Positions 20,524-31,164 of a DNA stretch of 64,000 bases are shown one piece after another (position 1 is the stretch's first letter; each line of letters starts with the position of its first letter). The notes beneath the pieces were generated by a model. The model was given only the letters and a program-made list of their open reading frames with translations. It had not been told where the DNA came from and searched no databases. Source of the stretch: Ptiloglossa arizonensis (taxonomy: Eukaryota > Arthropoda > Insecta > Hymenoptera > Colletidae); assembly GCF_051014685.1 (NCBI RefSeq), contig NW_027478396.1, forward strand, positions 2,356,001 through 2,420,000. Reading direction: 5' to 3'. A program made the position numbers and the translations under genes.

Positions 20524-20846
20524 CCGTGCGATAAAATAAATGAATATTTCTCTACATATCGAAAAAATAGTTTGTATATATGCATGTATATTCCGAACGC
20601 TCAGTGACACACATATGTCACACGGCAATGAAGTGGGTTGCCATCTACTAGAGAATAGGTAAACTACACTTAAGGTGTGAAAACACCTGGCGGTGAAACG
20701 CTCAAGTTTGTTGAGGAATTGTTGTTATTTCCACCAATAGATAGCGCCACATGCATAATTTACCGACATTACAGATAAGTATTTCCATTTGTATGGTATT
20801 CCCTACCGTGCAATAAAATAAATAAATATTTTTGTACAAAGTTTCG
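20524..20846 (+). mobile_element. ~323-bp element with ~40-bp direct terminal repeats, left central copy
   Basis: Begins and ends with similar direct repeats, CCGTGCGATAAAATAAATGA (20524) and CCGTGCAATAAAATAAATAA (20806), each followed by an AATATTT-rich tail. The interior holds a GTGACA/TGTCAC inverted repeat (about 20611-20628) and AGGTGT-GAAA-ACACCT (20673-20688), a 6-bp stem closed by a GNRA-type tetraloop. An inverted second copy lies at 21391-21715. The layout resembles a short element with terminal direct repeats or two remnants of a longer repeat. The family is not recognised. Confidence 0.55.
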
Positions 20847-21390
20847 TATGTATCATCTTTCGAATAAATGAAAAGTTAAACGAAATCAGCGTAATGAAAT
20901 TTCTCTGCATTCTAGCCTTTCTTTATACATTTAAAAAAATCTTTGATACCTCGAAATCATGGCTACACATATCGATTATCGACTCACAAGCGTTTATCAC
21001 GATGATTTTTCTACATAGAAAAGCGATTAATCGAAATTCAGCACGTTTGAGTAAGAAATACAAATTCTACGCGTATTGTGTAAATTATGAGAATTAAATA
21101 AATACTAAACTATTGCACTAAATAGACAATTATTACTTTCCTTGCTTTCAAACTTTACGAAACAAGTTTTTACTTTGAATCTCGATCAAAATCAATTTCT
21201 ATAAGTATAATCATTTACCATGCATAAATAAGATACATATTGTTCGATTAAAATTGGGAACATGCATAAATGTTAGTAACAATCGCGAAAGTTAACAAAT
21301 ATGTTCTCCAAGAGACGGCAACCCATATAATTACCACGTTGCAAATGTTTGGAATTTCAGATCATATTTGCATGCATCACAAACAATAAT
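20847..21390. other. Centre of the palindromic domain
   Basis: Spacer between the inverted ~325-bp elements. Positions 20935-21310 are a partial - orientation ~540-bp unit (TCGATTATCGACTCACAAGC, GAAAAGCGATTAATCG, GAATCTCGATCAAAATCAAT). The rest is AT-rich with no gene. The 67-codon frame at 20894-21097 overlaps the repeat and is not supported. Confidence 0.6.
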
Positions 21391-21715
21391 TTCGATATGT
21401 AGAGAAATATTTATTTATTTTATCGCACGGTAGGGAATATTATACAAATGGGATTACATATCTTTAATGTCGGTAAATTTATGCTCGTGGCGCTATCTAT
21501 TGGTGGAAATAAGAACAATTCCTCAACAAACTTGAGCGTTTCTCCGCCAGGTGTTTTCACACCTTAAGTGTAGTTTACCTATTCTCTAGTAGATGGCAAC
21601 CCACTTCATTGCTGTGTGACATATGTGTGTCACTGAGCGTTCAGAATATATATTTGCATATATACAGACTATAATTTCGATATGTACAGAAATATTCATT
21701 TATTTTATCGCACGG
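21391..21715 (-). mobile_element. ~325-bp element, right central copy (inverted)
   Basis: Reverse complement of 20524-20846. The direct repeats are at about 21391-21430 and 21677-21715, each ending CGCACGG. The hairpin AGGTGT-TTTC-ACACCT is kept at 21549-21564, with loop and stem unchanged on the complementary strand. The shared flank GGTTACTTCGATTGTC (21714-21729) matches GACAATCGAAGTAACC on the left, so the two copies arose as part of the larger inversion. Confidence 0.55.
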
Positions 21716-21719
21716 TTAC

Positions 21720-22562
21720 TTCGATTGTCTTTGTTCAATCTAACAAATATTTCCAGAAAGTGATGACTTTCAAGCCATTATTTATGCTAAAACAATGTTA
21801 ATAATTGTTTAATCTACGGTCCCACGACGCTTGTTAATAATTATGATAAATAAACGTCAAGATATTGCTAAATTTGCGAAGGCGAACGGTTTCGGTGAAT
21901 GTTTGTCCATTTCCGCGATTGTTAGTAACATTTATATGTGCTCCCAATATTAATTGAACAATGTGCATATTATTTATGCATCACAAATGATTAAGAAACT
22001 TATAGAAATTAATTTTGATCGAGCTCCGAAGTAAAGAGGTGTTTCTTAAAGTTTTAAAATATGGAAAGTAATAATTGTCTATTAGATATATCGATGTAAC
22101 ATTTGATTAGTACTTGAGAAATCGAAATGCATACTTCCTTGGCGACAGTGTTCTCCTCATACCAAAGGATGAAATTCAGACATAAATTGTAGAAAATGTT
22201 CAATGTTGGGACTCTTGTTGTCAGGAGTATATGATATGCGAGGAAGTGCCACGATTTCGCGAATGAAAAATACTTCTATGAAAAATAATGTTTTAATCCA
22301 TTATTTATACCAGGACACTGTTAATAATTTTTTATACCATGGTGCTACGACGGTTGTTAATAATTCTGATGAATGAATATCAAGATATTGCGAAATCTGC
22401 GAAGGGGAACGGTTTCAGTGAAATGTTGTTCATCCACGCGATTGTTATTAACATTTATGCATGTTTCGAACATTTATGTGAGAGAATGCATCTTAGTTAT
22501 GCATTGTAAATTATTGATTTGCCTATAGAAATTAAATTTCATCGAGAATTGAAGTAAAACGT
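21720..22562 (+). repeat. ~540-bp repeat units, + orientation, interrupted
   Basis: Unit motifs (CAAGCCATTATTTATGCTAA, AAATAAACGTCAAGATATTG, GAACGGTTTCGGTGAATG) run from about 21770. At about 22010-22262 they give way to the repeat shared with 17021-17262. The unit resumes at about 22290 (CCATTATTTATACCAGG) to about 22562. The insertion-like break means the two repeat families are interleaved here. Confidence 0.7.
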
Positions 22563-23830
22563 GGTATTCATATGTTTCTCGATTTTCGATCGAAATTAAT
22601 ATTTGTAAAGTAATTAATGACTTATAATGCACAAACAAGATGCACATTGTAATGTTAATATTCGGAACGTGCGTAAATGTTAATAAGAATCACGGAAATG
22701 AAAAAACATTTACCAAAACCGTTCTTCTTCATAGATTTTGCAATATCTTGATGTTTATTTATCATAATCATTAACAACCGTCGTTGGACCATAGTTTAAA
22801 CAATTATTAACAATGTCCTAGTATAAATAATGGCTTAAAATATCATTTCGTTAAAATATTCTTTGTTCACGAAGGAATTTTTCGTTGAGATCCAACTGAT
22901 ATTCTCAATGTTACAGGTATCGATGATCGATTCACAAGTGTTCATCACGATAATTTTTCTATTTAGAAAAGCGATTAATTGAATTGTGACACTTTTAAGT
23001 AAAAAATGCAACTTCTGCACGTAATGTGTAAATTATAAGAATTAAATAAATGTTAAATTAATGTACCAAATAGACAATTACTACTTTCTATGCATTAAAT
23101 CTTTACGAAACACGTTTTCACTTCGAATCTCGATCAAAATCAATTTCTATAAGTTACTTAATCATTTGTAATGCATAGATAAGATGTACATTGTTCGATT
23201 AATATTGGGAGCACGCGAAAAAGTTAATAACAATCGCATAGAGGAAGAAACATTCACAGAAACCGATCGCCTTCGCAGATTTTGCAATATCTTGATGTTT
23301 ATTTATCATAATTATTAATAACCGTCGTAGGACCGTAGTTTGAACAATTATTAACTATTTCCTAGTATAAATAATGGCTTAAAATATCATTTCGTTGAAA
23401 TATTCTTTGTTCGCGAAGGAATTTTTCGCTGAGATCCAACTGACATTTTCAAGGCTACAGGTATCGATTATCGATTCACAAGTCTTCATCGCGATGATTT
23501 TTCTATCTAAAAAAGCGATTAATTGAATTTCGGCACTTTTATGTAAAAAATACCACTTCTACGCGTATTGTGTAAATTATAAGAATTAAACAAATGTTAA
23601 ATTAATGTATTTAATGAACAATTGTTACTTTCCATGCTTTAAAACTTTACGAAACACGTTTTAACATCGAGTCTCGATCAAAATCAATTTCTATAAGTTT
23701 CTTAATTAATTGCAATACATAAATAAGATGCACATTGTTCGATCAATATTGGAAACATGCATAAATGTTAGTAACAATCGCGGAAATGAACAAACATTCA
23801 CCGAAACCGTTCGCCTTCGAAGATTTCGAT
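22563..23830 (-). repeat. ~540-bp tandem repeat, - orientation, right arm
   Basis: A partial unit is followed by two nearly complete ones. The landmark CTTC.(C/G/A)AGATTT(T/C)GCAATATC occurs at about 22727 and 23272, and a related CTTCGAAGATTTCGATTAG at about 23814, spacing about 540-545 bp. This is a short tandem array mirrored by 18781-19490. The 61-codon minus frame at 22835-23020 lies inside a unit and is not conserved as an ORF in its neighbours. Confidence 0.8.
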
Positions 23831-23879
23831 TAGATCGAACAAAGACAATGGAAGAAACGGTAAGTCACCTTGGGGAGGG

Positions 23880-23915
23880 TATATAAGGAGCCCCCGGTTG
23901 TTTAAAATTTCATTG
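23880..23915 (+). promoter_or_regulatory. Putative RNA polymerase II core promoter, pointing right
   Basis: TATATAAGG (23880-23888) is followed by TCATTG (23910-23915), which matches the initiator TCAKTY at five of six positions. The TATA T is 32 bases upstream of the Inr A. It mirrors the left promoter, so the two face away from each other and outward from the domain. Possible starts downstream (ATG at 23940 and 23980) reach stops within a few codons, so any product would be non-coding. Confidence 0.45.
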
Positions 23916-24338
23916 TTCCCGAAGCCTCCGAGGTGGACGCATGTCTTCGTCTTAGGTTTATGGAAGGGGGATCCCTCACCATGGTAACCGGTACTGGCCG
24001 CCGGTAAGCGGTGGTCAGTACTGGCGACCACTCTCTCAATCCTTTCTTTTTTTTTTCTAACTGTTTCTTTGTCTAATTCATTTCATTTGTACTCTGATTT
24101 TAATTTCTACTTGTTTTGACATGTTTATTTTTTTCCACTAACCAAATTCATTTCTATTTTCTATTATGCCATGACTTTAGGTTTCTCTTAGGTTTCTCTT
24201 AGATACATTCTCTTAGATGTATCGGAAAACGAAGAACGAAGAACGGAGAGGACTGATGTATTGCATCCTCCGCGGGACTGTTAATTCTAAGTATAGACTA
24301 AGTTAGTTTTAAGGTTACCATGTACGAGTATCTGTGAT
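23916..24338. other. Inner flank of right MITE-like elements
   Basis: Mirrors 18230-18712. It includes the GC-rich CCAGTACTG hairpin segment (about 23980-24036), a T-rich tract, CTTAGGTTTCTCTTAGG-type short repeats near 24178-24200 and a two-unit GAACGAA remnant near 24231. The 77-codon minus frame at 23798-24031 spans the promoter and hairpin and is not supported as a gene. Confidence 0.65.
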
Positions 24339-24782
24339 CTGCCGAGCAATTATCCAATCTTTAACTTCTTTTTGCTCGCTTGCTCGTATCTCAGTCCGGC
24401 CACCTCTGCTTATTGCATAAGCAAGTGACCGGCCGTGGAGGTGGACCGAACGCTCGATCGCTGTCTCTTCTGGTGCGTCCGCTTTGAGAGAGAATATGCT
24501 GCGAACACAGGGGCAGGTGTTCGCACCGGTCCCTGCGGAAGTCCTTGTGCCACAAGACCCTCTCTTTGTCATCCTCCGTGAGTCAGGTCCACGCTTTGCG
24601 TGGTTCCTGACGCGGAGTTGGGAGAAACGGGGCACTCTATATGAGTGGACGGCGTCGTGCATATCCTCTTTAATCGGGCCCACTGAGGGGAAACGGGACC
24701 GACCTAGTAGGAGCAACTCCACGGTTCGTGTCGCGTATTTCCCAATTTCGCCTAATTTATCCATAATGTAATTGCTCGGCAG
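24339..24782 (-). mobile_element. MITE-like element, right copy 1 (444 bp)
   Basis: Terminal inverted repeats CTGCCGAGCAATTA (24339-24352) and TAATTGCTCGGCAG (24769-24782) are perfect over 14 bp. Inverted relative to the left copy and very similar to it. The A-to-G change in the ends is on both termini, so the two ends changed together or were converted. The minus frame at 24315-24764 (149 codons) continues past the point where the left copy is frameshifted, but the substitution pattern argues against coding. Confidence 0.6.
24576..24615 (-). other. Conserved 40-nt hairpin, right copy
   Basis: GTCAGG (24582-24587) and CCACGC (24589-24594) pair with GCGTGG (24598-24603) and CCTGAC (24606-24611). 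The loop is TTT, and outer CCG/CGG pairs are present. It is the reverse complement of the hairpin at 17954-17993. Confidence 0.65.
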
Positions 24783-24859
24783 AATTAAAGGAGGAGATCA
24801 AAGGAACATTGATTCCGTCCATCTCTGCAGTTAGAATAAGTTAATTTTAAGGCTGTGAT
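24783..24859. repeat. Duplicated linker between the two right MITE-like copies
   Basis: Combines the sequence found upstream of each copy (AATTAAAGGAGGAGATCAA..GGAAC, GATTC.GTCCATCTCT) with the sequence found downstream (AGTTAATTTTAAGGC.GTGAT). The copies are thus a tandem duplication of a ~520-bp block with its flanks. Confidence 0.7.
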
Positions 24860-25259
24860 CTGCCAAGCAATTATCCAATCTTTAGCTTAATTTTGCTCGC
24901 TTCCTCGTTCCTCGGTCCGGTCACCACTGCTTCTTGTACAAGCAAGTGGCCGGCCATGTAAGTAGTCCGAACGGTCTATCGCCGTCTCTTCCGGTGTGTC
25001 CGCTTCCAGAGGGGGCATGTTGCGACCACAGGAGCAGGCATTTTTGCCGGTCCATGCGAAAGTCTCCAAAATAAGACCCTCTCGTCGTAAAGATGGAGAA
25101 ACGGGGCACTCCTCTAGGGGAGTGGTAGGCGTCGTTCGTTTTCTCTGGAATCGGAACCACGGAGGGGAAACGGGATAGACCTAGTAGGACCAACTGCACG
25201 GTTCGTGTCGCGTCTTTCCCAATTTTGCCTAATTTTTCCATAATGTAATTGCTTGGCAG
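24860..25259 (-). mobile_element. MITE-like element, right copy 2 (400 bp, internally deleted)
   Basis: Perfect 14-bp ends CTGCCAAGCAATTA (24860-24873) and TAATTGCTTGGCAG (25246-25259). It keeps the terminal ~130 bp of each side but lacks the segment with the 40-nt hairpin and is more diverged in the middle (AAAATAAGACCCTCTCGTCG). Overlapping short frames on both strands (147, 60 and 61 codons) are not aligned with those of the other copies. Confidence 0.6.
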
Positions 25260-25498
25260 AACTAAACAAGGAGATCGAAGGAAAATTGATTCTTTCCATC
25301 TCTTTGGTTTAGTATCTTCGTTTGTATCGCGTGCCGAGGGAGATCGATGAAACTTTGATTCCATCTATCTCTCTCCGGGTCACCGCTCGCAGCAACCTCC
25401 ACGTGGTGAGACCTGGTAATCGGTATTACTCGCGACGAAGTATCACTTACCACGAGCAACGCCGAGCTAATTGGCTGCGAACTTAGAATAATTATTTA
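25260..25498 (-). repeat. Right outer arm of the inverted repeat
   Basis: Reverse complement of 17545-17786 with few differences, including CCTCCACGTGGTGAGACC, AATCGGTATTACTCGCGACG and GAGCTAATTGGCTGCGA. Similarity ends near 25498, shortly before the satellite. Confidence 0.82.
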
Positions 25499-25561
25499 AG
25501 ATGTGAGAACAAGTAGAAAACAAGATTTTTGTAAGGCGTGTGAGAGCGTGAAGACGTTAAT
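25499..25561. other. Junction between the inverted repeat and the 177-bp satellite
   Basis: About 60 bp in which the satellite consensus cannot be aligned with confidence. AAGATTTTTGTAAGG may be a degraded form of the monomer segment AAAATTTTCGCAAG. No gene. Confidence 0.5.
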
Positions 25562-26571
25562 GAAACCAATAACTGGAATGGCCTAGGGGAAAAGTACACA
25601 CACCATTGTAATCGGGCGAGTTTCCACTTTCACATGCAACAGGAATTTCTCGAGTTCGTCAATCCGTTCGCGAGATATGGAAGTGTGAAGTTAAGGAATG
25701 GTTGAGAAACCATCAAAATTTTCGCAATTCTGATGCTAGAAACGAATAACTGGAATGACCTAGGGGAAAAGTACACACACCATTGTAATCGGGCGATATT
25801 CTGCTTCCAGGTGCAACAGAAATTTCCGGAGTTCGTCAATCCGTTCACGAGATATGGGAGTTTGAAGTTAAGGAATGGTTGAGAAACCGTCAAAATTTTC
25901 GTTGGTCTGATACTCGAAACCAATAAGTGGAATGGCCTAGGGGAAAAGTACACACACCATTGTACTCGAGCGAGTTTCTACTTTCAGATGCAACAGGAAT
26001 TTCTCGAGTTCGTCCATCCGTTCGCGAGATATGGGAGTTTGAAGTTAAGGAATGGTTGAGAAACCATCAAAATTTTCGCAAGTCTGATACTCGAAACCAA
26101 TAACTACAATGGCCTAGGGGCAAAATACACATACCGTTGTAATCGGGCGAGTTTCTACTTTCAGATGCAACAGGAATTTCTCGAGTTCCTCAATCCGTTC
26201 CCGAGATATGGGAGTTTGAAGTTAAGGAATGGTTGAGAAACCATCAAAATTTTCGCAATTCTGATGCTAGAAACGAATAACTGGAATGGCCTAGGGGAAA
26301 AGTACACACACCATTGTAATCGGTCGACTTTCTGCTTTCAGATGCAACAGGAAATAATGGAGTTCGTCAATCCGTTCGCGAGATATGGGAGTTTGAAGTT
26401 AAGGAATGCTTGAGAAACCATCAAAATTTTCGGTGGTCTGATACTCTAAACCAATAACTGGAATGACCTAGGGGAAAAGTACACACACCATCGTAATCGG
26501 GCGAGTTTCTACTTTCAAATGCAACAGGAATTTCTCCGGTTCGTCAATCCGTTCGCGAGATATGGGAGTTT

Positions 26572-29394
26572 GAAGTTAAGGAATGGTTGAGAAACTGTCA
26601 AAATTTTCGCAATTCTGATGCTAGAAACGAATAACTGGAATGGCCTAGGGGAAAATTACACACACCATTGTAATCGGTCGACTTTCTACTTTCAGATGCA
26701 ACAGGAAATAATCGAGTTCGTCAATCCGTTCGCGAGATATGGGAGTTTGAAGTTAAGGAATGGTTGTGAAACCATCAAAATTTTCGCTGGTCCGATACTC
26801 GAAACCATTAACTGGAATGGCCTAGGGGAAAAGTACACACACCATTGTAATCGGGCGAGTTTCTACGTTCAGATGCAACAGGAATTTCTCGAGTTAGTCA
26901 ATCCGTTCGCGAGGTATGGGAGGTTGAAGTTTAGGAATAGTTGAGATACCATCGAAATTTTCGCAATTCTGATACTCGAAACCAATAACTGGAATGACCT
27001 AGGGGTAAAGTACACACACCATTGTAATCGAGCGATTTTCTCCTTCCAGGTGCAACAGGAATTTCTCGAGTTCGTCAATCCGTTCGCGAGATATGGGAGT
27101 TTGATGTTAAGGAATGGTTGAGAAACTATCAAAATTTTCGCAAGTCTGATACTCGAAACCAATAACTACAAAGGCCTAGGGAAAAAACACACATATCTTC
27201 CTAATCGGGGGATTTTCTAATTTCAGATGTAACAGGAATTTCTCGAGTTCGTCAATCCGTTCGCGAGAAATGGGAGTTTGAAGTTAAGGAATGGTTGAGA
27301 AACTATCAAAAGTTTCGCAAGTCCGATACACGAAACCAATAACTACAAAGGCCAAGGTGAAAAACACACATATCTTTTTAATCGGGCATGTTTCTACTTT
27401 CAGATGCAACAGGAACTTCTCGAGTTCGTCAATCCATACGCGCGAAATGGGAGTTTGAAGTTAAGGAATGGTTGAGAAACTATCAAAATTTTCGCAAGTG
27501 TGATACTCGAAACCAATAACTACAATGGCCTAGGTGGAAAATACACATACCTTTGTAATCGGGCGAGGTTCCACTTTCAGGTGCAACAGGAATTTCTCGA
27601 GTTCGTCAATCCGTTCGCGAGATATGGGAGTTTGAATTTAAGGAATGGTTGAGAAACCATCGAAATTTTCGAAATTCTGATGCTAGAAACGAATAACTGG
27701 AATGGCCTAGGGGAAAAGTACACACACTATTCTAATCGGGCGAGTCTCTACGTTCAGATGCAACAGGAATTTCTCGAGTTCGTCAATCCGTACGCGAGAT
27801 ACGGGAGTTTGAAGTTAAGGAATGGTTGGGAAACCCTCAAAATTTTCGCAAGTCTGATACTCGAAACCAATAACTACAAAGGCCTAGGGGAAAAACACAC
27901 ATATCTTTGTAATCGGGCGAGTTACTTCTTTCAGATGCAACAGGAATTTCTCGAGTTCGTCAATCCGTTCGCGAGATATGGGAGTTTGAAATTAAGGAAT
28001 GGTTGAGAAACCATCAAAATTTTCGCAAGTCTGATACTTGAAATCAATAACTACAAAGGCCTAGGAGAAAAATACACATACCTTTGTAATCGGACGAGTT
28101 TCCACTTTCAGATGGAACAGGAATTTCTCGAGTTCGCCAATCCGTTCGCGAGATATGGGTGTTTGAACTTAAGGAATGGTTGAGAAACCATCAAAATTTT
28201 CGAAGGTCTGATACTCGAAACCAATAACTACAAAGGCCTAGGGGAAAAATGCACATACCTTTGTAATCGGACGAGTTTCCACTTTCAGATGGAACAGGAA
28301 TTTCTCGAGTTCGTCAATCCGTTCGCGAGATATGGGTGTTTGAACTTAAGGAATGCTTGAGAAACCATCAAAATTTTCGAAGGTCTGATACTCGAAACCA
28401 ATAACTACAAAGGCCTAGGTGAAAAACACACATATCTTTGTAATCGGGCGAGCTTCTACTTTCAGATGCAACAGGAATTTCTCGAGTTCGTGAATCCGTT
28501 CCCGAGAAATGGGAGTTTGAAGTTAAGGAATGGTTGAGAAACTATCAAAATTTTCGCAAGTCTGATACCCGAAACAAACAACTACAAAGGCCTAGGTGAA
28601 AAACACACATATCTTTGTAATCGGGCGAGCTTCTACTTTCAGATGCAACAGGAATTTCTCGAGTTCGTCAATCCGTTCGCGAGATATGGGTGTTAGAACT
28701 TAAGGAATGGTTGAGAAACTATCAAAATTTTCGCAAGTCTGATACTCGAAACCAATAACAGCTAAGGCTTAGGGAAAAAACACACATATCTTCCTAATCG
28801 GGGGTTCTTCTAATTTCAGATGCAAGAGGAATTTGTCGAGTTCGTCAATCCGTTCGCGAGATATGGGAGTTTGATGTTAAGGAATGGTTGAGAAACCTTC
28901 AAAATTTTCGAAAGTCTGATACTCGTAACCAATAACTGGAATGGTCTAGGGGAAAAGTACACACACCATTGTAATCGGGCGAGTTTCTACTTTCAGATGC
29001 AACATGAATTTCTCGAGTTCGTCAACCCGTTCGCGAGGTACGGGAGTTTGAAGTTACGGAATGGTTGAGAAACCATCAAAATTTTCGCAAGTCTGATACT
29101 CGAAACCAATAACTACAATGGCCTAGGGGGAAAATACACATACCTTTGTAATCGGGCGAGTTTCCACTTTCAGATGCAACAGGAATTTCTCGAGTTCGTC
29201 AATCCGTACGCGAGATATGGGAGTTTGAAATTAAGGAATGGTTGAGATACCATCAAAATTTTCGCAATTCTGATGCTAGAAACGAATAACTGGAATGGCC
29301 TAGGGGAAAATTACACACACCATTGTAATCGGTCGACTTTCTACTTTCAGATGCAACAGGAAATAATCGAGTTCGTCAATCCGTTCGCGAGATA
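26572..29394 (+). repeat. 16-monomer segment A, copied at 32588-34357 and 34358-37180
   Basis: Monomers with rare variants (AACTGTCAAAATT, ATTAACTGG, GAGGTATGGGAGGTTGAAG, TTTTTAATCGGGCATG, CAATCCATACGCGCG, TATTCTAATCGGGCGAG) recur in the same order at offset 6016 bp (the first 1770 bp only) and 7786 bp (the whole segment). The two downstream copies are adjacent and share GGGAGATTGAAG at their start. Confidence 0.9.
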
Positions 29395-30500
29395 TGGGAG
29401 TTTGAAGTTAAGGAATGCTTGAGAAACCATCAAAATTTTCACAAGTCTGATTCACGAAACCAATAACTACTATGATCTAGGGCAAAAATACACATACCGT
29501 TGTAATCGGGCGAGTTTCTGCTTTCAGATGCAACAGAAATTTCTCGAGTTCGTCAATCCGTTCGCGAGATATGGGAGTTTGAAGTTGAGGAATGCTTGAG
29601 GAACCATCAAAATTTTCGAAAGTCTGATACTCGAAACCAACAACTACATAGGCCTTGGGGAAAAATACACATACCGTTGTAATCGGGCGAGTTTCTACTT
29701 TCAGATGCAACAGGAAATAATCGAGTTCGTCAATCCGTTCGTGAGAAATGGGAGTTTGAAGTTAAGGAATGGTTCAGAAACTATCAAAATTTTCGCAAGT
29801 CTGATACCCGAAACCAATAACTACAAAGGCCGAGGTGAAAAACACACATATCTTTGTAATCGGGCGAGTTTCTACTTTAAGATGCAACAGGAATTTCTCG
29901 AGTTCGTCAATCCGTTCGCGAGATGTGGGAGTTTGAAGTTAAGGAATGGTTGAGAAACGATCAAATTTTTCGCAAGTCTGATACTCGAAACCAATAACTA
30001 CAAAGGGCTACGGGAAAAATATACATACCTTTGTAATCGGGCGTGTTTCCACTCTCAGATGGAACAGGAATTTCTCGTGTTCGTCAATCCGTTCGCGAGA
30101 TATGGGAGTTTGAAGTTAAGGAATGCTTGAGAAACCATCAAAATTTTCACAAGTCTGATTCTCGAAACCAATAACTTCTATAATCTAGGGCAAAAATACA
30201 CATACCGTTGTAATCGGGCGAGTTTCTGCTTTCAGATGCAACAGAAATTTCTCGAGTACGTCAATCCGTTCGCGAGATATGGGAGTTTGAAGTTGAGGAA
30301 TGCTTGAGGAACCATCAAAATTTTCGAAAGTCTGATACTCGAAACCAACAACTACATAAGCCTAGGGGAAAAATACACATACCGTTGTAATCGGGCGAGT
30401 TTCTACTTTCGCATGCAACAAGAATTTCTCGAGTTCGGCAATCCGTTCGGGAGATATGGGAGTTTGAAGTTAAGGAATGGTTGTGAAACCATCAAAATTT
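29245..30500 (+). repeat. 7-monomer segment copied at 38978-40233 (offset 9733)
   Basis: Shared rare features include CCTTGGGGAAAAATAC, TTCGTGAGAAATGGGAG, GGCCGAGGTGAAAAAC, ACTTTAAGATGCAAC, GGGCTACGGGAAAAATATAC and CTCGTGTTCGTCAATCC. Small differences (for example CGTCAATCC versus CGTTTATCC near 39995) show the copies are not identical. Confidence 0.85.
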
Positions 30501-31164
30501 TCGCTGGTCTGATTCTCGAAACCAATAACTACTATGATCTAGGGCAAAAATACACATACCGTTGTAATCGGTCGAGTTTCTGCTTTCAGATGCAACAGAA
30601 ATTTCCGAGTTCGTCAATCCGTTCGCGAGATATGGGAGTTTGAAGTTGAGGAATGCTTGAGGAACCATCAAAATTTTCACAAGTCTGATTCACGAAACCA
30701 ATAACTACTATGATCTAGGGCAAAAATACACATACCGTTGTAATCGGGCGAGTTTCTGCTTTCAAATGCAACAGAAATTTCTCGATTTCGTCAATCCGTT
30801 CGCGAGATATGGGAGTTTGAAGTTGAGGAATGCTTGAGGAATCATCAAAATTTTCGAAAGTCTGATACTCGAAACCAACAACTACATAGGCCTAGGGGAA
30901 AAATACACATACCGTTGTAATCGGGCGAGTTTCTACTTTCAGATGCAACAGGAAATAATCGAGTTCGTCAATCCGTTCGTGAGAAATGGGAGTTTGAAGT
31001 TAAGGAATGGTTCAGAAACTATCAAAATTTTCGCAAGTCTGATACCCGAAACCAATAACTACAAAGGCCGAGGTGAAAAACACACATATCTTTGTAATCG
31101 GGCGAGTTTCTACTTTAAGATGCAACAGGAATTTCTCGAGTTCGTCAATCCGTTCGCGAGATGT

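Larger units (their letters stand above)
17545..25498. repeat. ~8-kb nested inverted repeat (mirror-symmetric domain)
   Basis: The sequence from 17545 inward matches the reverse complement of the sequence from 25498 inward. Anchors: GGTCTCACCACGTGGAGG (about 17632) against CCTCCACGTGGTGAGACC (about 25397); the GC-rich CCAGTACTG segment (about 18605) against about 24015; CTTACCGTTTCTTCCATTG (about 18764) against about 23845; and the ~325-bp central elements. Sums of paired coordinates drift from about 43040 outside to 42240 at the centre, so the arms differ by indels, including an extra tandem MITE-like copy on the right. The outer boundaries abut two unrelated satellite domains. Confidence 0.88.

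Noticed and set aside
24170..24212. CTTAGG-containing short repeats as telomeric sequence (insect TTAGG)
   Set aside because: Only two or three copies of TTTCTCTTAGG at 11-bp spacing, not a TTAGG array.
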